DNA of 64,000 bases from Hymenobacter translucens (GTDB lineage: Bacteria > Bacteroidota > Bacteroidia > Cytophagales > Hymenobacteraceae): assembly GCF_020685205.1 (NCBI RefSeq), contig NZ_JAJERB010000012.1, positions 1-64,000 on the forward strand. The letters are read 5' to 3'. A program made the translations under genes and the position numbers. Below the pieces are notes generated by a model, which saw only the letters and a list, made by a program, of their open reading frames with translations, did not search any database and was not told the DNA's origin. Positions 36,416-45,734 of this stretch are shown in pieces. Position 1 is the first letter of the stretch; every line of letters starts with the position of its first letter.

Positions 36416-36811
36416 TTGAAACGCTACGTCAGCCTGTTTCTGCTCTTTAGCTACCTGCTGTCCAGCCCCGGGCTGGTGTACAGCATGCACTTCTGCGGGC
36501 AGGCCCTGACGGCGGTAACGGTCACGGCCGATGCCGACAAGCACTGCTGCTGCCAGGACACGGGCGCGCCGGACTGCGGCTGCTGCCACGACCAGGAAGT
36601 GGTCAGCGCGGCCAAGGACCTCAAGCTCACGACTACCCACTTCCTGCTGCAGGCACCCGCCGTGGCGCCCGAAGCGGGCCTGTTGCCGCTGGTGTGGCAG
36701 CTGACGCAGCTTGCTTACCCGGCTGATGAGCCCGCGAGCAAACTCGTGGCCCACGCGGCCCCGCCGCCCGATTGCCCGGCCTACGTGCGAGGGCACGCCT
36801 TTCTGATTTAG
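36416..36811 (+). CDS. HYC_CC_PP family exported protein
   Basis: A 131-residue protein with a signal peptide and the features of the HYC_CC_PP family: MHFCGQ after the signal, a CCCQD...DCGCCHDQ cluster at about 43-60, and PPP near the C-terminus (HAAPPPDC). The family is known from Bacteroidota, typically upstream of CusA-type pumps, and the cysteines and histidines probably bind copper. The start is TTG; the reading gives a normal signal peptide (KRYVSLFLLFSYLLSS), so I accept it. Confidence 0.8.
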   Translation: MKRYVSLFLLFSYLLSSPGLVYSMHFCGQALTAVTVTADADKHCCCQDTGAPDCGCCHDQEVVSAAKDLKLTTTHFLLQAPAVAPEAGLLPLVWQLTQLAYPADEPASKLVAHAAPPPDCPAYVRGHAFLI

Positions 36812-36978
36812 CGTTCGGGTTGCTCCCCGTTTCCCCTAGCCAGTTGGCCGCGGGGCTTTTTGGCTTGCCCGCTGCCGAGCGGCAGGCCCTCGTATCCAGG
36901 CTGTCCGCCCCGCCGACGTCCCTGTTAAGGGTTTCCGGCCTGGCGCCGCCCTTCTATCCTCTTGCTGCTAATCAGATT

Positions 36979-38334
36979 ATGATTGAGCGACTCATAACCC
37001 TTTCCCTGCGGAACCGCTGGCTTGTGCTGCTGCTCGCGGCCGGCCTATTTGCCTGGGGCGCCTACTCGGTGCGCACGAGTAAAATCGACGCCATCCCTGA
37101 CCTGTCCGAAAATCAGGTCATCGTGTTCACCGAGTGGATGGGCCGCAGCCCCCAAATCCTGGAAGACCAGGTGACCTACCCGCTGGTGACCAACATGCAA
37201 GGGCTGCCCAAGGTCAAGTCCGTGCGCGGTACGTCCATGTTTGGCATGAGCTTCGTGTTCCTCATTTTCGAGGACGACGCCGACATCTACTGGGCCCGCG
37301 AGCGGGTTCTGGAGCGCCTCAACTACGCCCAGCGCCTGCTGCCGGCCGGCGTAACGCCCACGTTGGGGCCCGACGGCACCGGCGTGGGCCACGTGCTCTG
37401 GTACACTTTGAAAGCCCCCGGCCTGGATTTGGGAGAGCAGCGCGCCCTGCAGGACTGGTACGTGAAGTTTGGCCTGCAAAACGTGCCCGGCGTGAGCGAG
37501 GTAGCTTCCTTCGGCGGCTTCCAGAAGCAGTACCAGGTGACGGTGGACCCCACCAAAATGACCTACTACGGCCTCACGCTGCCGCAGGTGCTGGCGGCGG
37601 TGCGCAGCAACAACAACGAGGCCGGCGGGCGCAAGTTCGAGCAGTCGGGCGTGGGCTACATCATCAAAACGACGGGCTACATCCAGGATATGGCCACGCT
37701 GGAAAACGTGCCCGTCATCACCCGGGGCACCACGCCGGTGCGCATCAAGGACGTGGCCACGGTGCAGATGACCGGTGAGGCCCGCCTGGGCATCATGGAC
37801 CTGAACGGCGAGGGCGAGGCCGTGGGCGGCATCGTGGTGATGCGCTACGGCGAAAACGCCGACGTCCTGATAACGCGGGTGAAAGCCAAGATGGAGCAAA
37901 TCCGGGCCGGCCTGCCCCCGGGCGTCTCGTTCCAGCTGGTGTACGACCGCAGCGGGCTGATTCAGGACTCGGTGGACTCCATCAAGCACACGCTCATCGA
38001 GGAAATGGTGGTGGTGTCGCTGGTCGTGCTGCTGTTTCTGTTCCACTGGCGCAGCGCCCTGAGCATCCTGATTCAGATTCCGATTACCATCGCCACGAGC
38101 TTCATCCTGCTCAACGCCTTCGACATTTCCTCCAACATCATGTCGCTCACCGGCATTGCCCTGGCCATCGGCGTCATCGTCGACAACGGCATCGTGATGA
38201 CCGAAAACGCCTACCGTAACCTGGCCGAGTACCAGGCCAGCGAGGTCGCTGGCGGCCCGCCGGATACCGGTACGGCCACGCCAACGCAAGCTGCCGGCGA
38301 CTCTTCACCCTCAACCCCCGTTTCCCATGGATAA
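36979..38334 (+). CDS. cusA: CusA-type RND efflux pump, N-terminal half
   Basis: A 451-residue protein equal to the first part of a CusA copper/silver RND pump: MIERLITLSLRNRWL, IDAIPDLSENQVIV, the first periplasmic porter region, TM2 to TM4, and the proton-relay motif AIGVIVDNGIVMTENAYR. It then runs through about 35 low-complexity residues (GGPPDTGTATPTQAAGDSS) and stops. The rest of the pump is encoded in the next gene, one frame forward, starting within the ATGGATAA overlap. The break lies in the cytoplasmic TM4-TM5 loop. The frame is open from 36772, but the ATG at 36979 matches the family start. Confidence 0.85.
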   Translation: MIERLITLSLRNRWLVLLLAAGLFAWGAYSVRTSKIDAIPDLSENQVIVFTEWMGRSPQILEDQVTYPLVTNMQGLPKVKSVRGTSMFGMSFVFLIFEDDADIYWARERVLERLNYAQRLLPAGVTPTLGPDGTGVGHVLWYTLKAPGLDLGEQRALQDWYVKFGLQNVPGVSEVASFGGFQKQYQVTVDPTKMTYYGLTLPQVLAAVRSNNNEAGGRKFEQSGVGYIIKTTGYIQDMATLENVPVITRGTTPVRIKDVATVQMTGEARLGIMDLNGEGEAVGGIVVMRYGENADVLITRVKAKMEQIRAGLPPGVSFQLVYDRSGLIQDSVDSIKHTLIEEMVVVSLVVLLFLFHWRSALSILIQIPITIATSFILLNAFDISSNIMSLTGIALAIGVIVDNGIVMTENAYRNLAEYQASEVAGGPPDTGTATPTQAAGDSSPSTPVSHG

Positions 38335-40219
38335 CCAAAAGCGGCTCGAAATCATCGAGTCCTCCAGCAAGCAGGTGTCGCGGGGCATTTTCTTCTCGAC
38401 CATCATCATCGTCACCTCCTTTTTCCCGGTGTTCCTGCTCACCGGGCAGGAGGGCAAGCTCTTTCACCCGCTGGCCTGGACCAAGAGCTTCATCCTCATC
38501 ATCGACGCCATCCTGGCCGTGACGCTGGCGCCGGTGCTCATCTCCATTTTTTTGAAAGGCAAGTTCAAAACCGAGGACCAGAACCCGCTCAACCGCTTCC
38601 TGGAGCGCATCTACTCGCCGATGCTGCACTGGGTGATGCGCTGGCGCAAAACTACGCTGGCCATCAACGTGCTGGCGCTGCTCGTCAGCATTCCCCTGGT
38701 CATGAGTCTGGGCACCGAGTTCATGCCCCCGCTCAACGAAGGCTCCATCCTGTTCATGCCCGTGGCCCAGCCCGATGTGTCGAACACGGAGATGAAGCGC
38801 ATCCTGCAGGTGCAGGACAAAATCATCAAGCAGGTGCCCGAGGTGCTGAGCGTGCTCGGCAAGGCCGGCCGGGCCAGCACGGCCACCGACAACTCGCCCA
38901 TCAACATGATTGAAACCATCATCCTGCTCAAGCCCCGCGACCAGTGGCGCGACGGCATGACCAAGGCCAAGCTCATTGACGAGATGAACGGCAAGCTCCA
39001 GATTCCGGGCGTGGTCAACGGCTGGACCCAGCCCATCATCAACCGCATCAACATGCTGAGCACCGGCATCCGCACCGACGTGGGCGTGAAGGTTTACGGC
39101 CAGAACCTGGGCACCATCAACCAGGTGTCCAACCAGGTCAATGCGGCCCTCAAAGGCGTGCCCGGCGTGGAAGACCTGTACGTGGAGCCCGTGACGGGCG
39201 GCAAGTACCTTGAAATCGAGATGAACCGCCCGGAGCTAGCCCGCTACGGCCTGACCGTGGACCAGGTGAACGAGGTGGTGGAATCGGCCATCGGCGGGGC
39301 GCCCATCGCCAGCACCGTGGAGGGCCGGCGCCGCTTCGCCATCAACGTGCGCCTGGCCCAGGATTACCGCAACAGCCTGGCCGACCTCCGGCGCATCCCC
39401 ATCCAGAGCGCGGGCTTCGGCCCGGTGCCGCTCTCGGCCGTCACCACCATCCGCTACGCCGAGGGGCCGCCGATGATAAGCTCGGAAAACGCGCAGCTGC
39501 GGGGCGCCGTGCTCTTCAACGTGCGGGGCCGCGACCTGGGCAGCACCGTGAACGACGCCATGCAAAAGCTGCAAAGCCTGGAAAAGCAGCTGCCCCAGGG
39601 CTACTACCTGGAGTGGAGCGGGCAGTACGAAAACCTGATTAGCTCGCAGCGCACGCTCAAGCTGATTCTGCCGCTGGTGCTCATTGTGATTTTTGGGGCG
39701 CTGTACTTCGCCTTTCATTCCGTGCGGGAGGCGTTCATGAGCCTTATCACCATTCCCTTCGCCCTGATTGGCGGGGCCTACATGGTGTATTTCTACGGGG
39801 TAAATCTGTCGGTGGCCGTGGCCGTGGGCTTCATTGCCCTGTTCGGGCTGGCCGTGGAAACGGGCGTCATCATGGTCATCTACCTCAACGACGCCATGCA
39901 GCGGCTGGTAGCCGAAAAGGGCAATTCCCGGGAAACCATCACCAAAGAGGATTTGCAGGAGGCCGTGTTCCACGGCGCGGCCAAGCGCCTGCGGCCCAAG
40001 CTAATGACCGTCTCGGTGTCCTTGTTCGGCCTGGTGCCGGTGCTCTGGGCCACCGGCACGGGCTCGGACGTGATGCTGCCCATCGTGCTGCCCATGATAG
40101 GCGGGGTGTTCACTTCGGCCACCCACATTCTGCTCGTCACGCCGCTCATCTTCTTGTACACCAAGGAATACGAGCTGCGCAAATTCGGAAAAATTGATGT
40201 TCTCGAAGTCTCCCACTAG
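38327..40219 (+). CDS. cusA: CusA-type RND efflux pump, C-terminal half
   Basis: A 630-residue protein beginning DNQKRLEIIESSSKQVSRGIFFSTIII, which is where the CusA cytoplasmic loop enters TM5, and continuing to the end of the pump (TM12, LITPLIFLYT). Methionines that CusA uses for Cu/Ag, in INMIETI and INMLSTGI, are kept. It has its own ATG overlapping the upstream stop by 8 bp, so it can be translated by coupling. Removing one C from the preceding run of C residues would also join the two frames. Halves may assemble, or this may be a one-base indel. Confidence 0.85.
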   Translation: MDNQKRLEIIESSSKQVSRGIFFSTIIIVTSFFPVFLLTGQEGKLFHPLAWTKSFILIIDAILAVTLAPVLISIFLKGKFKTEDQNPLNRFLERIYSPMLHWVMRWRKTTLAINVLALLVSIPLVMSLGTEFMPPLNEGSILFMPVAQPDVSNTEMKRILQVQDKIIKQVPEVLSVLGKAGRASTATDNSPINMIETIILLKPRDQWRDGMTKAKLIDEMNGKLQIPGVVNGWTQPIINRINMLSTGIRTDVGVKVYGQNLGTINQVSNQVNAALKGVPGVEDLYVEPVTGGKYLEIEMNRPELARYGLTVDQVNEVVESAIGGAPIASTVEGRRRFAINVRLAQDYRNSLADLRRIPIQSAGFGPVPLSAVTTIRYAEGPPMISSENAQLRGAVLFNVRGRDLGSTVNDAMQKLQSLEKQLPQGYYLEWSGQYENLISSQRTLKLILPLVLIVIFGALYFAFHSVREAFMSLITIPFALIGGAYMVYFYGVNLSVAVAVGFIALFGLAVETGVIMVIYLNDAMQRLVAEKGNSRETITKEDLQEAVFHGAAKRLRPKLMTVSVSLFGLVPVLWATGTGSDVMLPIVLPMIGGVFTSATHILLVTPLIFLYTKEYELRKFGKIDVLEVSH

Positions 40220-40256
40220 CCCCCGTGCCGGGCAGTGGTTCCGGCCCCTTCATCCC

Positions 40257-41558
40257 ATGAAACACTGGCTTAATTTCTCGTTGGCCGCCGGCCTGCTGGC
40301 AGCGGTTCCACAATTGGCCCACGGCCAAAAGATGACCAAGGACATGCACCTGGCGGCCCCCAGCGGCCCGGTGCTGCCGCTCGATTCGGTTCTGCAGCGC
40401 GTGGAGCGCGGCAACCCCGCCGTGCAGCAGTACGCCTACCAAGCCCAGGCCAAGCAGGCCGCCGTGGCCGGCGCCAGCAGCTGGGAAGCGCCCAAGCTCA
40501 GCGCCGGCTACTGGATGACGCCCTACAACCAGCGCCCCATCAAGGAAATGAACAACGGGCAGGGCGAGGGCATGCAGATGGTGTCGGTGGAGCAGATGCT
40601 GCCCAACCCGGCCAAGCAGCGCGCCCGCCGGGCCTACCTGAGCAGCCAGGCGGCCGTGGTGCAGGCCGACCAGCAAAACGCCGTGGTGCAGCTGCGCGCC
40701 CAGGCCAAAACCCTGTACGTGGAACAGGCCGTGCTTACCAAAAAGCTGGCCGTGCTCGACGAAAACGAAGCGCTGCTGCGCTTCCTCATCAAGCTGGCCG
40801 AAGCGCGCTACCCCTACAACCAAGCCACGCTACCTAACATCTACGACGCCAAGGCCCGGCTGGAAATGCACCTCAACGACCACCGGCAGGCCGATGCCCG
40901 GGCCACGCAAAACCAGATTGCCCTCAACACGCTCATGAACCGGCCCCGCGGCGAAGCCTTTGCCGTGGACACGACGGTTTTAACCGCCACCTCGCTCGCC
41001 CTGGCCCCGGCCGATACGGCCGCGCTGGCCGGCCGGCGCAGCGACGTTCGCAGCCTGGACCGGGCCCTGACCACCGTGCGCCTGAGCCAGGACCTGGAGG
41101 CCAGCCGCCGCCGGCCCGACTTCGGCGTGCGCTACGACCACATGCGCGGCATCGGAACAACGCCCAATCAGTTCAGCGTGATGGGCATGGTCACCATTCC
41201 GCTGGCCCCGTGGGCCGCTCGTGAGTACAAGGCCAACACGGCTGCGCTGGGCTTCGAGGCCCAGGCCCTGCGCAAGCAGCGCGAAGAAGTGCTCAACGAA
41301 GCCAGCGGCCGGCTGGCCAGCCTGCAAACCGACCTGGCGCTGCGTCAGGAGCAGACCCGCGCCTACGAGCGGCGCATCCTGCCGGCCCTGCGCCGCAGCT
41401 ACCAGGCCACCATGCTGGCCTACGAGCAGAATACCGGCCAGCTGTTTCAGGTGCTCGAAGCCTGGACCACGCTCAAGCGCACCCGACTCGAATACCTCGA
41501 CAACCTGCAACAACAACTCACCCAGCAAATTGCATATGAAAAAGAGCTGGAACAATAG
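40257..41558 (+). CDS. cusC: TolC-family outer-membrane channel (CusC-like)
   Basis: A 433-residue outer-membrane factor with a signal peptide (MKHWLNFSLAAGLLAAVPQLAHGQ) and two long coiled-coil repeats (about 110-180 and 320-420) typical of TolC-like trimers. A methionine-rich segment (KEMNNGQGEGMQMVSVEQM at about 95-113) may contact Cu or Ag. The frame opens at 40194, but the ATG at 40257 gives the signal peptide. It follows the cusA second half directly and overlaps the adaptor gene by 23 bp. Confidence 0.88.
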   Translation: MKHWLNFSLAAGLLAAVPQLAHGQKMTKDMHLAAPSGPVLPLDSVLQRVERGNPAVQQYAYQAQAKQAAVAGASSWEAPKLSAGYWMTPYNQRPIKEMNNGQGEGMQMVSVEQMLPNPAKQRARRAYLSSQAAVVQADQQNAVVQLRAQAKTLYVEQAVLTKKLAVLDENEALLRFLIKLAEARYPYNQATLPNIYDAKARLEMHLNDHRQADARATQNQIALNTLMNRPRGEAFAVDTTVLTATSLALAPADTAALAGRRSDVRSLDRALTTVRLSQDLEASRRRPDFGVRYDHMRGIGTTPNQFSVMGMVTIPLAPWAAREYKANTAALGFEAQALRKQREEVLNEASGRLASLQTDLALRQEQTRAYERRILPALRRSYQATMLAYEQNTGQLFQVLEAWTTLKRTRLEYLDNLQQQLTQQIAYEKELEQ

Positions 41559-42978
41559 CCCGCGGCGGGCGCGGCTCGGGCTGGTGGCCCTGCCACTGGC
41601 TTTACTGCTGGGTGCTTGCCAGTCAGACAAAACCTCGGCGGACGCTGGCAACACGGCGGAGGCCGCGGCTGTGGACACGCACAACCACGAATCCGCCGGG
41701 GACGTGTATACCTGCCCCATGCACCCGCAAATCATTCGGGATAAGCCGGGCGACTGCCCCGTTTGCGGCATGGCCCTGGTGAAAAAGCCCACGGCGGGCG
41801 GCGCCCAGGCCCCGGCCAGCGCGAGCTTGCAGAACCTGCTGCGCTCGCCCGACGCCACGGTGGTTTCCACTCAGGCCACCGTGTACCCCACCGCCGGCGC
41901 GCCCAACCTCACGCTCACGCTGAACGGCCGGGTGGAGTACGACACGCGCCGCGCCGAAGTCATTGCCGCCCGTTTCGGCGGGCGCGTCGAAAAGTTGCTC
42001 GTGCGCTACAACTACCAGCCCGTCACCAAGGGCCAGAAGCTGCTCGAAGTCTACAGCCCCGAGCTGGTGACGGCCCAGCAGGAGCTGCTGTTCATTCGCA
42101 CCCACGACGCGCAGAACACCACCCTGCTGCGGGGCGCCCGCCAGAAGCTGCGCCTGTTGGGCCTGACAGATGCGCAAATCAACCGCACCACTGCCACCGG
42201 CAAACCCATCTATAGCGTGGCCATCTACAGTCCCTATTCCGGGTACGTGGTGGAGCAGCCCGCACAGCCAGGGACCGCCTTGCCACCGGTCCCAGCTCCG
42301 GCTGGGGGCGGTAGCGGTGGCGACCCCATGGGCGGGGGCGGCGCTGCCAGCAGTGCTCCGGCCGCCGCGGCACCCATGCCAGTCGAAGCCGGGCTGGCCT
42401 TGACCGAAGGTGCCTACGTCACGGCCGGCCAGACCTTGTTTCGGGTGGTTAACACCCGGCAGGTGTGGGGCGTGTTCGAGCCCCGGCCCGACGAGCTGGC
42501 CGCCCTGCAAGTGGGGCAAACCATCCGGGTGCGGCCCGAAAACAACCCAGCCCGGGCAGTATCGGCGCGCATCGACCTCATCGAGCCCTCCTTCCGCGAA
42601 GGGGCCCGCACCGGGGCCGTGCGGGTGCACCTCAACAATGCCGACGGGCGGCTGCGCAGCGGCGCCCTGCTCACGGGCACCGTCAGCGAGCCGGCTACGG
42701 GCGGGCTGTGGCTGCCCCGGGCCGCGGTGGTGGACCTGGGCAACCGCGAGGTGGCCTTCGTGCGCCGCAACGGGGCCTTCCAGGCCATGCCGGTGCAGAC
42801 TGGCCGCCGCAGTGCCGAGCGGGTTCAAATCCTGCAGGGCGTGAGCGCGCAGGATGCCGTGGCCACCAACGCCCAGTTTCTGGTGGACAGCGAAGGGTTT
42901 GTGCAAACCGCCCGAACCCCGACGCCCAGCCAGGCTCCCACCTCGACCTCAACCAAAACCGACTACCGCGATGAATAA
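41536..42978 (+). CDS. cusB: CusB-type adaptor with one HMBD metal-binding domain
   Basis: A 480-residue lipoprotein (lipobox LLGAC near 25). A heavy-metal-binding domain, YTCPMHPQIIRDKPGDCPVCGMALVKK, lies at about 57-83. The lipoyl and barrel modules of an RND adaptor follow (GGRVEKLLVRYNYQPVTKGQKLLEVYSPEL). About residues 255-290 form a glycine/alanine/proline-rich insert. Its start overlaps the end of cusC by 23 bp and its stop overlaps the next adaptor gene as ATGAATAA. It should link the split CusA pump to CusC and hand over Cu+ or Ag+. Confidence 0.9.
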   Translation: MKKSWNNSPRRARLGLVALPLALLLGACQSDKTSADAGNTAEAAAVDTHNHESAGDVYTCPMHPQIIRDKPGDCPVCGMALVKKPTAGGAQAPASASLQNLLRSPDATVVSTQATVYPTAGAPNLTLTLNGRVEYDTRRAEVIAARFGGRVEKLLVRYNYQPVTKGQKLLEVYSPELVTAQQELLFIRTHDAQNTTLLRGARQKLRLLGLTDAQINRTTATGKPIYSVAIYSPYSGYVVEQPAQPGTALPPVPAPAGGGSGGDPMGGGGAASSAPAAAAPMPVEAGLALTEGAYVTAGQTLFRVVNTRQVWGVFEPRPDELAALQVGQTIRVRPENNPARAVSARIDLIEPSFREGARTGAVRVHLNNADGRLRSGALLTGTVSEPATGGLWLPRAAVVDLGNREVAFVRRNGAFQAMPVQTGRRSAERVQILQGVSAQDAVATNAQFLVDSEGFVQTARTPTPSQAPTSTSTKTDYRDE

Positions 42979-44422
42979 GTTGTTTAACCTGCTCACTCGC
43001 TGGACCCGGGGACGGCTGCTGCCCTTCGCGCTGCTGGCCGGTTTGCTGACCCTCGGGGCCAGTGCCTGCCAGAAAGCCGCGCCCGAGGACGCCCATGCCC
43101 ATGATGGCACCAGCAGCTACTTCACCTGCCCCATGCACCCGCAAATCGTGCGCGACGAGCCGGGAAAGTGCCCCATCTGCACGATGGATTTGGTCAAAGC
43201 GACCAAGCAGGGGGCGCCCGCTCAGCCCGTAGCGGCCAAGGCCGGCTCGGCAGCCCTCACGCACTACACCTGCCCGATGCACCCCCAGATTAGCCGGGAG
43301 CAGCCCGGCAAGTGCCCCATTTGCAGCATGGACCTCGTGAAAGCGACCAAAGCCGCTCCAGCGACAAAAGCTCCTGCCGGTACGGTAGCCGCCGCGCCGG
43401 AGGTGATGCTGAGTGCGCAACAGCAACAGCTCGCGGGCATCCGCGTGGCCTCGCTGGGTGGAGCTGGCAGCAGCACTGGCAGCACCGTGCTCACGGGCAC
43501 TATTACCGCCGATGCCAACCAAACCCGCACGGTGAGCAGCCGGGTGGCCGGACGCGTCGAGCGGCTGTTTGTGCGCCAGACCGGCGAATCTATCCAGGCG
43601 GGCGCCCCGCTGGTGTCCATCTACAGCGAGCTGCTGCAGGCCCTGCAGCAGGAATACGTGCTCAGCCTGGCTCAGCAGCGGGCCGGGGGCCCGGGCGGGA
43701 ACCAGTACGGCCGCCTAGTGGCCAGTGCCCGCCAGCGGCTGCGGCTGCTGGGCATGACCGAGGGCCAGCTGCGCGCCCTGGCCGCTTCGGGCTGGCCGAC
43801 TGCGTCGCTGACCTTCTATAGCCCGCAGGCGGGCCTGGTGCAGGCCGTGGGCGTCACGGAAGGCCAGTACGTGGGCGAGGGTACGTTACTGGTTTCGCTC
43901 ACCAACCTGTCCTCGGTCTGGGTCGAGGCCCAGCTCTACCCCGAAGAAGTGGCCGGCGTCGCGACGGGCCAGTCGGTACAGGTACAGGTCGTTGGGCTGC
44001 CCGACACCTACTCCGGCCGGGTGGTCTTTCTCAGCCCCGAGCGGCAAGCCAACAGCAAAGTGACGCTGCTGCGCGTGCAACTGGCCAACCCCGGCGGACG
44101 GCTGCAGCCGGGCATGCAGGCCAACGTGCGCCTACCAAGTCGGAGCCCCACCGCAACGGCGCAATCCCTCACGCTGCCCCAGGATGCGGTGCTGCGCGAC
44201 AGCCGCGGCAGCTACGTCTGGCAGCAGGTGGACGCGACCGGGCGCTTCCGCCGCCTAAAAGTCAGCACGGGCACCGAAACCGACGAGACCGTGGCCATCA
44301 CCGGCGGGGTGGAGGCGGGCGCGCAGGTGGTAGTCAGCGGCGCCTACCTGCTGGAAAGCGAGTACGCGCTGTACCAGGGCACTGACCCCATGGCGGGCAT
44401 GGACCCCAACATGAAAATGTAG
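42971..44422 (+). CDS. Second CusB-type adaptor, with two HMBD domains
   Basis: A 483-residue exported adaptor with its signal ending at ASAC (about 33). It carries two heavy-metal-binding domains in tandem, YFTCPMHPQIVRDEPGKCPIC at about 49 and HYTCPMHPQISREQPGKCPIC at about 98. The CusB-like lipoyl and barrel modules then follow (SSRVAGRVERLFVRQTGESIQAGAPL). The C-terminus is methionine-rich (DPMAGMDPNMKM). It overlaps the previous adaptor gene by 8 bp. It may form mixed adaptor rings or act as a metal relay; having two adaptors for one pump is unusual. Confidence 0.88.
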   Translation: MNKLFNLLTRWTRGRLLPFALLAGLLTLGASACQKAAPEDAHAHDGTSSYFTCPMHPQIVRDEPGKCPICTMDLVKATKQGAPAQPVAAKAGSAALTHYTCPMHPQISREQPGKCPICSMDLVKATKAAPATKAPAGTVAAAPEVMLSAQQQQLAGIRVASLGGAGSSTGSTVLTGTITADANQTRTVSSRVAGRVERLFVRQTGESIQAGAPLVSIYSELLQALQQEYVLSLAQQRAGGPGGNQYGRLVASARQRLRLLGMTEGQLRALAASGWPTASLTFYSPQAGLVQAVGVTEGQYVGEGTLLVSLTNLSSVWVEAQLYPEEVAGVATGQSVQVQVVGLPDTYSGRVVFLSPERQANSKVTLLRVQLANPGGRLQPGMQANVRLPSRSPTATAQSLTLPQDAVLRDSRGSYVWQQVDATGRFRRLKVSTGTETDETVAITGGVEAGAQVVVSGAYLLESEYALYQGTDPMAGMDPNMKM

Positions 44423-44464
44423 CTGCCGGCCCTGTCAAGGTTCTTTTCCCCTAAGCTTTCTGTT

Positions 44465-44887
44465 ATGGTCCACGCGCAAGTCCAATCCATCCGGCTCAAC
44501 GACTTCAACTACAACTCGGAGTACGTCGCTCCGGAAGCGGTTCCGATTCACTTTCAGCTCGAAGTGCTCAACCGCGTGCCGGAGGATGGCCAGACCCTGG
44601 ACATTACCGTTGGCATCCGCTACCTGGAAGAAGAAACTTCCCGCTTTCTACTCAGCGCCTCCTGCCGGACGGTGTACCGGGTGGCGGGCATGACGCGCCT
44701 GGAGCACCCCGACACGGGGCTGCCCGTGGTGGACCTCCCGGAAGCGCTGTTGCAGCAGCTGACCCTGGAGGCCGTAGCCCACGCCCGGGCGCTGGTGGCC
44801 GGACACACGGCCGGCACCTGGTTTGAGCAGTGCCACGTGGCGCTGGGGGCCCCTGCACCCGCTTCACTTTCCGGCGGTAGCGCTTAG
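44465..44887 (+). CDS. Hypothetical protein, faintly SecB-like
   Basis: A 140-residue cytoplasmic protein of unknown function. The middle is strand-rich (VPIHFQLEVLNRV, LDITVGIRYLEEE) and the end is a helix with LTLEAVAHARALVAGHTAGTWFE, a layout recalling SecB-type chaperones, whose last helix also carries an AHxR and GT pattern. The resemblance is weak and made by eye. It starts 42 bp after the second adaptor gene and may be co-transcribed. Confidence 0.5.
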   Translation: MVHAQVQSIRLNDFNYNSEYVAPEAVPIHFQLEVLNRVPEDGQTLDITVGIRYLEEETSRFLLSASCRTVYRVAGMTRLEHPDTGLPVVDLPEALLQQLTLEAVAHARALVAGHTAGTWFEQCHVALGAPAPASLSGGSA

Positions 44888-44987
44888 CATCAACCGAAAG
44901 AAAAAGCATGGGGGCCCCGACGGACCTTACAAGTGTCTGCTTTATTTCTTAAAATCTACCCGCTCCCATGCCCGGGCACAGGTGGGG

Positions 44988-45629
44988 CTAATGGGACAGT
45001 TTGGCAGCAACGGGAGCAGTTACATCGAGGGCGACCTGACCGGCGGCGAGCACCGGCGCGTCCCGTACGGCCCGGTCTTGGAAGTAGGGCCGGATTTCCA
45101 GTCGCAGCAGGTGCTGCCCTTTCGCCAGGGCTCTTACGCCGCCGTTGGACAGAAACCGGTACCACAGCTGTTGCCCCCAACCAACCGTGGACGCCCCGGG
45201 GTTCACCAACGCTTGGTGCAGCACCGTATCGTGTTTCCGGCTGTCCGCGGAAACGGCCTCTACAGGCAGGTTGGCGAGGTATATTAGTTGCTTGTCGACG
45301 TAAAAGCTGAACTGGTAGGTGCCGGTGCGAGCCAACTCCTGCACGGGTAGATGGGGCGCCAGGCGGTGCAGGGCCTGGGTGAGGGACGACCCCATAAAAG
45401 CAGTGAAGTACAGCCTGCTGTGGGGACCAAAGGCATGCGTGCTCAGGCCAATGTACCCCGCGCCCGGGAGGCCAGCCACGGGAACCGCGGTGGAGCTGAA
45501 GAGTATCTGCCCGGGGTGCGTCTGGTGAAAGCCCGGGGTCGGGCCTTGAAACGGCACCGACGCGGCGTGCTGCGCGAGCAGGGGCACGGTGCACAGCAAC
45601 GCGAGCAGAAACAGCAAGCAGCTTTTCAT
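44988..45629 (-). CDS. Secreted protein of unknown function
   Basis: A 213-residue protein with a signal peptide (MKSCLLFLLALLCTVPLLAQ). The mature part has many predicted beta strands and no cysteine pattern; I recognise no family. ATG at 45629 is chosen over 45638, because it places the lysine directly before the hydrophobic core. It is transcribed divergently from arsR, and the arsR operator lies in the shared upstream region, so arsenic control is possible. Confidence 0.6.
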   Translation of the reverse strand: MKSCLLFLLALLCTVPLLAQHAASVPFQGPTPGFHQTHPGQILFSSTAVPVAGLPGAGYIGLSTHAFGPHSRLYFTAFMGSSLTQALHRLAPHLPVQELARTGTYQFSFYVDKQLIYLANLPVEAVSADSRKHDTVLHQALVNPGASTVGWGQQLWYRFLSNGGVRALAKGQHLLRLEIRPYFQDRAVRDAPVLAAGQVALDVTAPVAAKLSH

Positions 45630-45674
45630 GGCGGCCAAGCGGCTGTAAAGGGACGGGGTAGGAGAAAAAGAATC

Positions 45675-45719
45675 TATGTCGCAAACTTACGACATTTAAT
45701 GCCGTATATTTGCGACATA
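45675..45719. promoter_or_regulatory. ArsR operator and promoter
   Basis: Perfect 11-bp arms TATGTCGCAAA (45675-45685) and TTTGCGACATA (45709-45719) flank a 23-bp spacer that itself contains a related TTACGACAT. TATATTTG at 45705-45712 is an exact TAnnTTTG promoter box overlapping the right arm. The arsR start lies 15 bp further. The layout fits autorepression by ArsR, released by arsenite. Confidence 0.6.
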
Positions 45720-45734
45720 TTCCCGCCCTTCGTT

